This document shows, piece after piece, positions 6,650 through 12,309 of a DNA stretch of 12,309 nucleotides. The notes under the pieces were generated by a model. That model saw nothing but the letters and a program-made list of their open reading frames with translations. It did not search any database and was not told the DNA's origin. Source of the DNA: Burkholderiales bacterium (GTDB taxonomy: Bacteria; Pseudomonadota; Gammaproteobacteria; Burkholderiales; Burkholderiaceae_E); assembly GCA_020348765.1 (NCBI GenBank), contig CP070753.1, positions 2,015,539-2,027,847 on the forward strand, given 5' to 3'. How positions within the stretch are numbered: position 1 is the stretch's first letter; every line of letters starts with the position of its first letter. Made by a program: the position numbers and the translations under genes.

Positions 6650-6715
6650 ATGCGTGGTTCGGTGCGCTATTCGAACGAGGGGGTCCCGGACCGCGGGCCC
6701 GAGGCGGTCCGGTGA
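6650..6715 (+). CDS. Possible 21-residue leader peptide translationally coupled to livH
   Basis: An ATG at 6650 opens a 21-codon frame (MRGSVRYSNEGVPDRGPEAVR) whose TGA at 6713-6715 overlaps the GTG start of livH at 6712 as GTGA. A perfect AGGAGG lies at 6633-6638, 11 bases before the ATG, slightly long but usable. No family is recognised and the composition is not strongly gene-like, so a protein role is unlikely. If translated, ribosomes finishing here would be placed at the livH start and would unfold the hairpin at 6686-6712. It is incompatible with translation initiating for livH at 6544, which would run through in another frame. Confidence 0.35.
   Translation: MRGSVRYSNEGVPDRGPEAVR
6686..6712 (+). 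promoter_or_regulatory. 9-bp hairpin covering the livH ribosome site and start
   Basis: CCGGACCGC at 6686-6694 pairs perfectly with GCGGTCCGG at 6704-6712 around the 9-base loop GGGCCCGAG. The 3' arm ends on the first base of the GTG at 6712, and the weak Shine-Dalgarno GAGG (6701-6704) lies in the loop and stem edge. In mRNA this would hinder initiation at 6712 unless opened by an upstream ribosome. Confidence 0.5.
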
Positions 6716-7725
6716 GACGATTCGTCGAGCGACACACGTTCTGGGCGATCGTGATCCTGCTCGGAGTCGCGATCTTCCTCTGGCTCATCTTCGCCGTCTG
6801 GCCCGATTGGCTGGAAGCGGCCTTCGGCCGCAAGAAGACCTTCGTCAACACGCTGCTCAACGGCGTGACCCTCGGCGGGCTGTATTTCCTGGTGGCGAGC
6901 GGGTTCACGCTGGTCTTCGGCCTGATGCGCAACGTCAACCTGGCCCATGGCTCGATGTATCTGTTCGGGGCCTATGTCGGCTACGAGGTGGCGCAGGCCA
7001 GCGCCAGCTGGTTCCTCGGCCTGGCCGTGGCATTTCTCGTCGTCGCGCTCGCCGGCGCACTGATGCAGGTGCTGATCTTCAGGAGGATGGAAGGCGAAGA
7101 GTTGCGCCAGACGCTGGTCACGATCGGCATCTCGATCATCGCGGCCGACCTGATGCTCGCGATCTGGACCGGGACGACCTATCAGTTCTCGCCGCCCGAG
7201 TGGCTCTTCGGCGCGGCTACGCTGCCGATCGTGTCGGTGCTGAAGTCCTCCGGTGATCCGGTGTACATCAAGTACCCCGTCTATCGCCTTTCGGTTTTCG
7301 TGCTGGCCGTGGCGGTCGGCATCGGCCTGTGGCTGTTCCTGAACCGCACGCGGGTCGGCATGATGATTCGCGCCGGCGTCAACGACCGCGACATGCTCGC
7401 GGCCTCGGGCGTCAACGTCCAGCTGGTGTTCGCGCTGGTGTTCGCGATCGGAGCGGGGCTGGCCGGTTTCGCCGGCGTGGTCGGCGGCACCGCGTTGTCG
7501 ATCGCCCCCGGCGAGGACGTGCGCTACCTGCTCGCGTCCCTGATCGTGGTCATCGTGGGCGGCCTCGGCTCGGTCACCGGCGCGGCCATCGGCGCGCTGA
7601 TCATCGGGCTGACCGAGCAGTTCGGTCTTGCCTATTTCCCGACCTACGGGGTGGTGCTGACTTTCCTGATCATGGTGCTGATGCTTGCGGTCCGGCCGCA
7701 AGGGCTAATGGGCAGCACGGGCTGA
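6712..7725 (+). CDS. livH: Branched-chain/aromatic acid-type ABC transporter permease (LivH family)
   Basis: One of two inner-membrane channel subunits of a HAAT-family importer, 337 residues from the GTG at 6712. The LivH core starts near residue 44 with TFVNTLLNGVTLGGLYFLVA, then GFTLVFGLMRNVNLAHGSMY, the cytoplasmic coupling-loop block GVNDRDMLAASGVNV, and VVIVGGLGSVTGAAIGALII near the end. About eight or nine hydrophobic segments are visible. An extra N-terminal segment (about 11-30) precedes the core, making it longer than a typical LivH of about 300. The start is uncertain: an ATG at 6544 with a well-spaced GGGAGG would add 56 residues, but that stretch uses ATA, GTA, CTA, GGA and many CGA codons unlike the rest of the gene and looks untranslated. 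livM starts 2 bases after the stop. Substrate cannot be read from the sequence. Confidence 0.9.
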   Translation: MRRFVERHTFWAIVILLGVAIFLWLIFAVWPDWLEAAFGRKKTFVNTLLNGVTLGGLYFLVASGFTLVFGLMRNVNLAHGSMYLFGAYVGYEVAQASASWFLGLAVAFLVVALAGALMQVLIFRRMEGEELRQTLVTIGISIIAADLMLAIWTGTTYQFSPPEWLFGAATLPIVSVLKSSGDPVYIKYPVYRLSVFVLAVAVGIGLWLFLNRTRVGMMIRAGVNDRDMLAASGVNVQLVFALVFAIGAGLAGFAGVVGGTALSIAPGEDVRYLLASLIVVIVGGLGSVTGAAIGALIIGLTEQFGLAYFPTYGVVLTFLIMVLMLAVRPQGLMGSTG

Positions 7726-7727
7726 GC

Positions 7728-8810
7728 ATGGATTCGCGCAACCTCTTCTCGGGCCGGATCACCCGGACGCCGGTTTCGCCGGCCGCCGCCCTGCTGGTGG
7801 TGTTCCTGCTGGCCTACCCGGGATTCGCGTCCGACTTCTTCGTGTTCCAGATCGGCGCCTATTCGCTGATCCTCGGCACGATCGCGCTGTCGCTGATGAT
7901 GCTGGCCGGCTATGGCGGAATGGTCAGCCTGGCGCAACTGACGGTCGCGGGCTTCGCCGGCTATCTGGTCGCGATCCTCGGCGTCAACAGCGTCGGCGTG
8001 ATGGGCCTCGGCTGGCCGTGGTGGCTGACGGTGCCGGTGGCGATCGCGGCCGCGGTGCTGCTGAGCACCTTCGTCGGCGCGATCTCGGTGCGCACCGAGG
8101 GTATCTACACGATCATGATCACGCTGGCGATCGCGGTCGCGTTCTTCTACTTCGTCCGGCAGAACTACGTGCTGTTCAACGGTTTCACGGGGTTCGCCGG
8201 CGTCGAGCCACCGACGCTGGCGGGCCTGTACTGGCGCGACCCGGCACCGTTCTACTACCTGACGCTCGCCGTGGCCGCGTTCTTCTACTGGGCGGTGCTG
8301 CACGGATCGCGAACGACCTTCGGTCTGAGCCTGCAGGCGATCCGGGACAACCCGCGGCGCATGAACGCGCTCGGCTTCAATGTCGCCCTGCACCGCGTCT
8401 TCGCCTACACCCTGGCCGGCCTGATCGCCGGCACGGCCGGCGTGCTGCTGGTCTGGTTCAACGGGCGCATCTCCCCGGGATCGGTGGGTGTGGACATCGT
8501 CATCGACATCCTCGTGATCGCGGTGGTCGGCGGCATGCGGCATCCGGCCGGCCCGTTCCTCGGGGCGATCGCGTTCGTGCTGCTCGAGAACTTCGCGATC
8601 GACCTGATCGACCGCGAGCGCTTCAACACGGTCATCGGGCTCGCCTTCCTTCTGGTCGTCCTGTTTTCGCCCGACGGCATTCTCGGACTCTGGAACCGGG
8701 CCCGCGCACGGCTCCGGACCGCAACGCCCGCGTCACGCCTCGCCGGCGGCGCGGGCAACAACGACCGGCAGCCCGCCGGATTGATCGAGCAAACCCAGCA
8801 GTGGAGGTGA
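7728..8810 (+). CDS. livM: Branched-chain/aromatic acid-type ABC transporter permease (LivM family)
   Basis: Second inner-membrane channel subunit, 360 residues. LivM features are a hydrophobic N-terminal helix (about 20-37), GTIALSLMMLAGYGGMVSLA, SVRTEGIYTIMITLAIAVAF, the coupling-loop block LQAIRDNPRRMNALGFNVAL, VVGGMRHPAGPFLGAI and the closing FSPDGILGLW. About nine membrane segments can be traced. After the last one a polar, unconserved tail of about 35 residues faces the cytoplasm. The ATG at 7728 sits 2 bases after the livH stop with no strong Shine-Dalgarno, which implies coupled translation. The stop at 8808-8810 lies within the ribosome site of the binding-protein gene. Confidence 0.93.
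   Translation: MDSRNLFSGRITRTPVSPAAALLVVFLLAYPGFASDFFVFQIGAYSLILGTIALSLMMLAGYGGMVSLAQLTVAGFAGYLVAILGVNSVGVMGLGWPWWLTVPVAIAAAVLLSTFVGAISVRTEGIYTIMITLAIAVAFFYFVRQNYVLFNGFTGFAGVEPPTLAGLYWRDPAPFYYLTLAVAAFFYWAVLHGSRTTFGLSLQAIRDNPRRMNALGFNVALHRVFAYTLAGLIAGTAGVLLVWFNGRISPGSVGVDIVIDILVIAVVGGMRHPAGPFLGAIAFVLLENFAIDLIDRERFNTVIGLAFLLVVLFSPDGILGLWNRARARLRTATPASRLAGGAGNNDRQPAGLIEQTQQWR
8803..8810 (+). promoter_or_regulatory. Strong ribosome binding site of the binding-protein gene
   Basis: GGAGGTGA, a full-length match to the anti-Shine-Dalgarno, lies 2 bases before the ATG at 8813 (GGAGG core spaced by 5). It contains the livM stop. It is the strongest such site in the operon, fitting the usual excess of binding protein over permease. 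Confidence 0.75.
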
Positions 8811-8812
8811 CC

Positions 8813-10060
8813 ATGATCGGCATCAGAACAACCATCCTCGCGACGGCGGCGGTCGTCGCACTAACGGGCCCCGCGCTCGCGCAGGAGACCATCAAGATGG
8901 GCGCGCTGGCAACGCTGGAAGGTGCCTTCACGGTGCTCGGCGAAGACGGCATGCGCGGCGTGCGACTGGCGCTCGAGGAATTCAATTCCACGGCCGGCGG
9001 CAAGAAGATCGAGCTGATCACCGGCTCGTCGGACGCTTCGCCCGACAGCGCGATCCGTGCCACCCGCAAGCTCGTCGAACAGGACGGCGTTCAGGTGCTG
9101 ATCGGCCCGCTGTCCGGGTCCGAGGGTCTGGCAGTCAAGGACTATGCCAAGACGCAGCCCAACGTGACCTTCCTGAACGGGACTTCGGCGGCGCAGGACA
9201 CGACGCTGCGCGCGCCGGCCGAGAACTTCTTTCGCTTCAGCACCGACGGCGCCCAGTGGATGGCCGGGCTGGGCGAGTATGCATACAACGTCAAGAAGTA
9301 CCGCAAGGTGGCGGTCCTGGCCGAGGACTACTCGTTCCCGTACACACAGGTGTTCGGCTTCCTCGAGCCGTTCTGCCGCCTCGGCGGCAAGGCTCCGGCC
9401 GACGCGCGTTTCTGGGTGCCGATCGGCAACAAGGACTACTCGTCGGTGATCGCGGCACTGCCCGACGACGTGGACGCGATCTATGTCGCGCTCGGGGGCG
9501 CCGACGCGGTCAACTTCCTGACGCAGTACGAGCAGGCCGGCGGCTCGTTGCCGCTGATCGGCGGCTCGATCACCGTGGACCAGACGGTGCTGGGCTCCAA
9601 GGGGCGCACCCGCAAGTTCGTCGTCGGCACGCCGTCGGCCGGGCCGATCTCCGACACCTGGGACGATCCCAGGTGGAAGGCGTTCGTTGCCGCTTACAAG
9701 AAGCGGTTCCCGGACGGTTTCCCCTCTCCGTCCCTGTTCGCCCACGGCTACTACGTCAACACCAAGGCCGCGCTGCTGGCGCTGAACGAGGTCGGCGGGG
9801 ACCTGTCCGACGGCGGCAAGAAGTACCGCGCCGCGCTCTCGAAACTGTCGTTCGATACGCCAACCGGCAAGGTCTCGCTCGACGCGCGGCGCCAGGCGGT
9901 CGCCGACATGTTCCTGACCGAAGTGGTCGAGGGCCCCGGCGGCAACCTGCTGAACAAGGTGGTCGAGGTCATTCCGCAGGTCAGCCAGACGCTCGGCGTG
10001 CCGTACGAGAAGTTCCTGGAGTACGGTCAGGTGAGCCGCAGCAACCCGAAGTGTGAGTGA
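8813..10060 (+). CDS. Periplasmic substrate-binding protein of the HAAT-family ABC transporter
   Basis: 415 residues. A Sec signal peptide is clear: R5, a hydrophobic core at 8-18 and an ALA-Q cleavage site after A23. The mature protein has the type I periplasmic-binding (Leu/Ile/Val-binding-like) fold: IKMGALATLEGAFTVLGEDG, then GVRLALEEFN, ATRKLVEQDGVQVLIGPLSG, FFRFSTDGAQW, VAVLAEDYSFPYTQ, and the second-lobe blocks VDAIYVALGGADAVNFL and LPLIGGSITVD. It presumably captures the transported acid and delivers it to LivH/LivM. The ligand is unknown: aromatic acids, branched-chain amino acids or other carboxylates are all possible for this family. It is not a lipoprotein (no lipobox). The stop overlaps the livG start as GTGA. 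Confidence 0.94.
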   Translation: MIGIRTTILATAAVVALTGPALAQETIKMGALATLEGAFTVLGEDGMRGVRLALEEFNSTAGGKKIELITGSSDASPDSAIRATRKLVEQDGVQVLIGPLSGSEGLAVKDYAKTQPNVTFLNGTSAAQDTTLRAPAENFFRFSTDGAQWMAGLGEYAYNVKKYRKVAVLAEDYSFPYTQVFGFLEPFCRLGGKAPADARFWVPIGNKDYSSVIAALPDDVDAIYVALGGADAVNFLTQYEQAGGSLPLIGGSITVDQTVLGSKGRTRKFVVGTPSAGPISDTWDDPRWKAFVAAYKKRFPDGFPSPSLFAHGYYVNTKAALLALNEVGGDLSDGGKKYRAALSKLSFDTPTGKVSLDARRQAVADMFLTEVVEGPGGNLLNKVVEVIPQVSQTLGVPYEKFLEYGQVSRSNPKCE

Positions 10061-10857
10061 ACCGCGGCATGGAGCCTGGCACCGACGCGCTGTCCCGCCT
10101 GCAGAGCGCCGGGCGCTTCGCGCTCGAGCTGGAGGCGGTCAGCCGTCATTTCGGCGCGCTGGTCGCGCTCGCGGACATCAACCTGACCGTTCGCGCAGGC
10201 GAGCGACGCGCGGTGCTGGGCTCGAACGGGGCCGGGAAGACGACCCTGTTCAATGCGATCACGGGCGACTTTCCTACGACCACCGGCCGCGTGCGCCTGT
10301 TCGGCGAGGACGTGACCGACCTGCCCAGCCACGAGCGGATCCGGCGCGGGCTGCGCCGCACCTACCAGATCTCGCTGCTGTTCGGCGGCCTGAGCGTGAT
10401 CGACAACGTGTTCCTCGCCTGCCGTGGGGTCGGCCGCGGCAGGTTCTCGCTGCGCCGGCCCCGGCACGACGACACGGCGCTCGAGTCAGCATCGACGCTG
10501 TTGTCGGCCGTGCACCTGGACGAAGTTCGCGACACGATGGTGTCCGAACTCAGCCACGGCCAGCAGCGGCAGCTCGAGATCGCGCTCGCGCTGGCCGGCG
10601 CACCGCGGCTGGTGCTGCTCGACGAGCCGGCGGCTGGGCTGTCGCCGACCGAACGCTCGGACCTGGTCGCGATCCTGCAGGCGCTGCCCGAGCACATCAG
10701 CTTCATCATCATCGAGCATGACATGGATGTCGCGCTGCGGGTCGCGCAGAGCGTCACGATGATGCACAACGGCAGGATCTTCAAGGAGGGCACCCCGGAG
10801 GAAATCGAGAACGACACCGAAGTGCAGGAGCTCTACCTCGGGCATGCCCATGGCTGA
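10057..10857 (+). CDS. livG: ABC transporter ATP-binding protein (LivG family)
   Basis: Cytoplasmic ATPase of the importer, 266 residues. Walker A GSNGAGKTT is at 55-63, the Q-loop near Q104 (TYQISLLF), the signature LSHGQ at 165-169, Walker B LVLLDEP at 185-191 and the switch histidine H221 in IIEHDMD, the usual LivG form. The C-terminal NGRIFKEGTPEEI block is also typical. All residues needed for ATP hydrolysis are present. The GTG at 10057 overlaps the binding-protein stop; an in-frame ATG at 10069 would remove four residues. The stop at 10855-10857 overlaps the start of the next gene by 8 bases. With the LivF-type ATPase it should form the heterodimeric motor. Confidence 0.95.
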   Translation: MNRGMEPGTDALSRLQSAGRFALELEAVSRHFGALVALADINLTVRAGERRAVLGSNGAGKTTLFNAITGDFPTTTGRVRLFGEDVTDLPSHERIRRGLRRTYQISLLFGGLSVIDNVFLACRGVGRGRFSLRRPRHDDTALESASTLLSAVHLDEVRDTMVSELSHGQQRQLEIALALAGAPRLVLLDEPAAGLSPTERSDLVAILQALPEHISFIIIEHDMDVALRVAQSVTMMHNGRIFKEGTPEEIENDTEVQELYLGHAHG

Positions 10858-12309
10858 TCGACCGCGCGCACCAACCGCCAATGCACCGGCGTTGCAGGTG
10901 CGGGACCTGCACGTCTACTACGGGCACTCGCACGCGCTGCAGGGCGTCGACCTGCAGGTCGCGCACGGGGTGCACGCGGTGGTGGGCCGCAACGGCATGG
11001 GCAAGACGACGCTGTGCAACGCGATCATGGGCCTGCTGCCGATCCGGCGCGGCTCGATCCGATTCCACGGCGACGAGGTGGTGGGTCGACCGCCGTACCG
11101 CATTGCCTCGCTCGGCATCGGCTATACGCCCCAGGGCCGCAGGCTGTGGCCGTCCCTGACCGTCGAGGAGCACCTTCGGCTCAGCGACGCAGGCGCCGGC
11201 ACCTGGACCATCGAGCGCGTCTACGATACGTTTCCGCGCCTCCACGAGCGCCGCCGCAACGGGGGCGGACAGCTGTCAGGGGGCGAGCAGCAGATGCTCG
11301 CCATCTCGCGGGCGCTGCTGCGGGACCCGCGCCTGCTGGTGCTGGACGAGCCCACCGAAGGGCTCGCGCCGGTGATCGTCGAGCAGGTCGATCGACTGCT
11401 CGGCACGCTCGCCGAGGAAGGCGACGTGGCCATCCTGCTGATCGAGCAGAACATCGCGGTCGCCACTGCGATCGCCGAGGACGTGGCGGTCATGGTCAAC
11501 GGGCGCATCAGCCGCGTGCTGCCTGCGCGGCAGCTCGTGGCCGATCGCGCGCTGCAGGAGCGCCTGCTGGGCGTCGGACGTCATTCGAGCGAGGACGTCG
11601 AACTGTCCGCGCTGGAGGCCACGGATGCCGCGGTGCGCGCGGCCGAACAGGCCGGTGCGCATACGCTCGAACGCGTGCAGCGCGCCGAAGTCTCCGCGCC
11701 GGCGCGGCCGCAGACGGCCGAGGCCGGCGCGGCGCTCGAGGCCGAGCCCCGAGCCGGGTCGCTGATCTACGTGCCACCGACCCGCTGGTCCCGCGCCGAA
11801 TGGCAAAGGCGCGGCGAAGCCCGCGGCCGCGCCGATTCGGCGCCGAAGGAGCCGGTCCAGGTCCCGCCGCAGCGCCCGTTCGATGCGCGGGTCGAGCCGC
11901 TGTACTCGGCGCCGCCGACGCCGCTCTCGGTGCTGCTGGGCAGCGACGCCTACGTGGTCGGGACTTTCGACACCAAGGGCGCGGAGCTCAATTACATCCG
12001 CGACTGCCTGGTGGCACAAGGCATCCGCGTTCGCGCCGTCGACCTGTCCACGTCGGGCAAGCCTTCGTCGGCCGAGGTCGCGCCGCACATGGTCGCCGCC
12101 TACCACCCGCGCGGCGCGAACGCGGTCTTCACCGGCGATCGCGGTGCTTCGGTGCGCGCGATGTCCGAGGCCTTCGAGCGCTGGCTGACCCGACAGCGCG
12201 GCATCGGCGGCATGATCTCGGCCGGCGGTTCGGGCGGCACGGCGCTGGTCACGCCGGCGATGCGCGCGCTGCCGATCGGCCTGCCGAAGGTGATGGTCTC
12301 GACGGTGGC
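10850..12309 (+). CDS. livF: LivF-family ABC ATPase fused to a Tm-1-like (UPF0261) ATP-binding domain (3' partial)
   Basis: The ATG at 10850 opens a frame with no stop to the window edge (486 codons). Residues 12-242 are a complete LivF-type nucleotide-binding domain: Walker A GRNGMGKTT (46-54), Q95, signature LSGGEQQ (142-148), Walker B LLVLDEP (162-168) and LLIEQN (197-201 region), where Gln takes the place of the switch His as in other LivF proteins. An ordinary LivF would end about here. Instead an Ala/Glu/Arg/Pro-rich linker (about 243-365), containing WSRAEWQRR, leads to a Tm-1-like domain: YVVGTFDTKGAELNYIRDCL (368-387), VDLSTSG, FTGDRGASV and ISAGGSGGTALVTPAMRALP (456-475). That family is named for the N-terminal half of the tomato Tm-1 protein; its bacterial reaction is unknown. 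Codon use is uniform across the joint, with no frameshift sign. Confidence 0.9.
   Translation, partial: MADRPRAPTANAPALQVRDLHVYYGHSHALQGVDLQVAHGVHAVVGRNGMGKTTLCNAIMGLLPIRRGSIRFHGDEVVGRPPYRIASLGIGYTPQGRRLWPSLTVEEHLRLSDAGAGTWTIERVYDTFPRLHERRRNGGGQLSGGEQQMLAISRALLRDPRLLVLDEPTEGLAPVIVEQVDRLLGTLAEEGDVAILLIEQNIAVATAIAEDVAVMVNGRISRVLPARQLVADRALQERLLGVGRHSSEDVELSALEATDAAVRAAEQAGAHTLERVQRAEVSAPARPQTAEAGAALEAEPRAGSLIYVPPTRWSRAEWQRRGEARGRADSAPKEPVQVPPQRPFDARVEPLYSAPPTPLSVLLGSDAYVVGTFDTKGAELNYIRDCLVAQGIRVRAVDLSTSGKPSSAEVAPHMVAAYHPRGANAVFTGDRGASVRAMSEAFERWLTRQRGIGGMISAGGSGGTALVTPAMRALPIGLPKVMVSTV

Noticed and set aside
6544..6711. ATG at 6544 as the livH start
   Set aside because: It has a good GGGAGG, but the 56 added residues are Arg/Gly-rich with codons (ATA, GTA, CTA, GGA, CGA) avoided elsewhere in the gene. 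Not fully excluded.
6667..7701. Minus-strand 344-codon open frame over livH
   Set aside because: Composition (runs of His, Gln, Asp, Arg) is typical of an antisense reading of a membrane-protein gene; livH is secure on the plus strand.
8861..9745. Minus-strand 294-codon open frame over the binding-protein gene
   Set aside because: Antisense shadow; the plus-strand gene has a signal peptide, a strong ribosome site and family motifs.

Overview
The window is very GC-rich, with third codon positions almost all G or C. It comes from a Gram-negative bacterium, most likely a betaproteobacterium of the Burkholderiales type. That placement rests on the style of the phenylacetate genes, the TetR regulator behind them and the HAAT-type ABC transporter; it is inference, not a phylogenetic result. 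Every supported gene is on the + strand, packed tightly with many GTGA or ATGA-like stop/start overlaps. No RNA gene, insertion sequence, CRISPR array or U-tract terminator was found, and no gap exceeds 300 bases.

Region 1 (1-3844) is paaABCDE, the phenylacetyl-CoA 1,2-epoxidase module. PaaA is the di-iron oxygenase (5' end cut by the window edge), PaaB the small bridging subunit, PaaC the structural partner, PaaD a MIP18/DUF59 protein linked to iron-sulfur maturation, and PaaE the FAD/2Fe-2S reductase. This complex carries out the ring-activating step of aerobic phenylacetate breakdown. The remaining pathway genes (ligase, isomerase, ring hydrolase, beta-oxidation enzymes) are not in the window.

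Region 2 (3895-5629) holds a TetR-family regulator resembling PaaR, which overlaps by 29 bases a metallo-beta-lactamase-fold protein. That protein keeps the first metal site of its fold but appears to have lost all three ligands special to the second. The regulator carries an unusual low-complexity C-terminal tail built partly from a tandem repeat.

Region 3 (5736-6449) has two small orphan genes: a TfoX N-terminal-domain protein and a DUF2784 membrane protein.

Region 4 (6450-6711) is the longest stretch without a well-supported gene. It holds a perfect 13-base palindrome containing TTGACA, further inverted repeats, a possible 21-codon leader peptide with a strong Shine-Dalgarno, and a 9-bp hairpin that ends on the likely start codon of the next gene. 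It is the most likely control region of the transporter operon.

Region 5 (6712-12309, open at the right edge) is a complete branched-chain-amino-acid/aromatic-acid type ABC transporter in the order LivH permease, LivM permease, periplasmic binding protein, LivG ATPase, LivF ATPase. The LivF-type ATPase has no stop after its nucleotide-binding domain. It runs through a linker of about 120 residues into a Tm-1-like ATP-binding domain (UPF0261), which leaves the window unfinished. This LivF/Tm-1-like fusion is the most notable item here. It suggests a transporter whose energy-coupling subunit is covalently tied to a second nucleotide-binding enzyme of unknown reaction.
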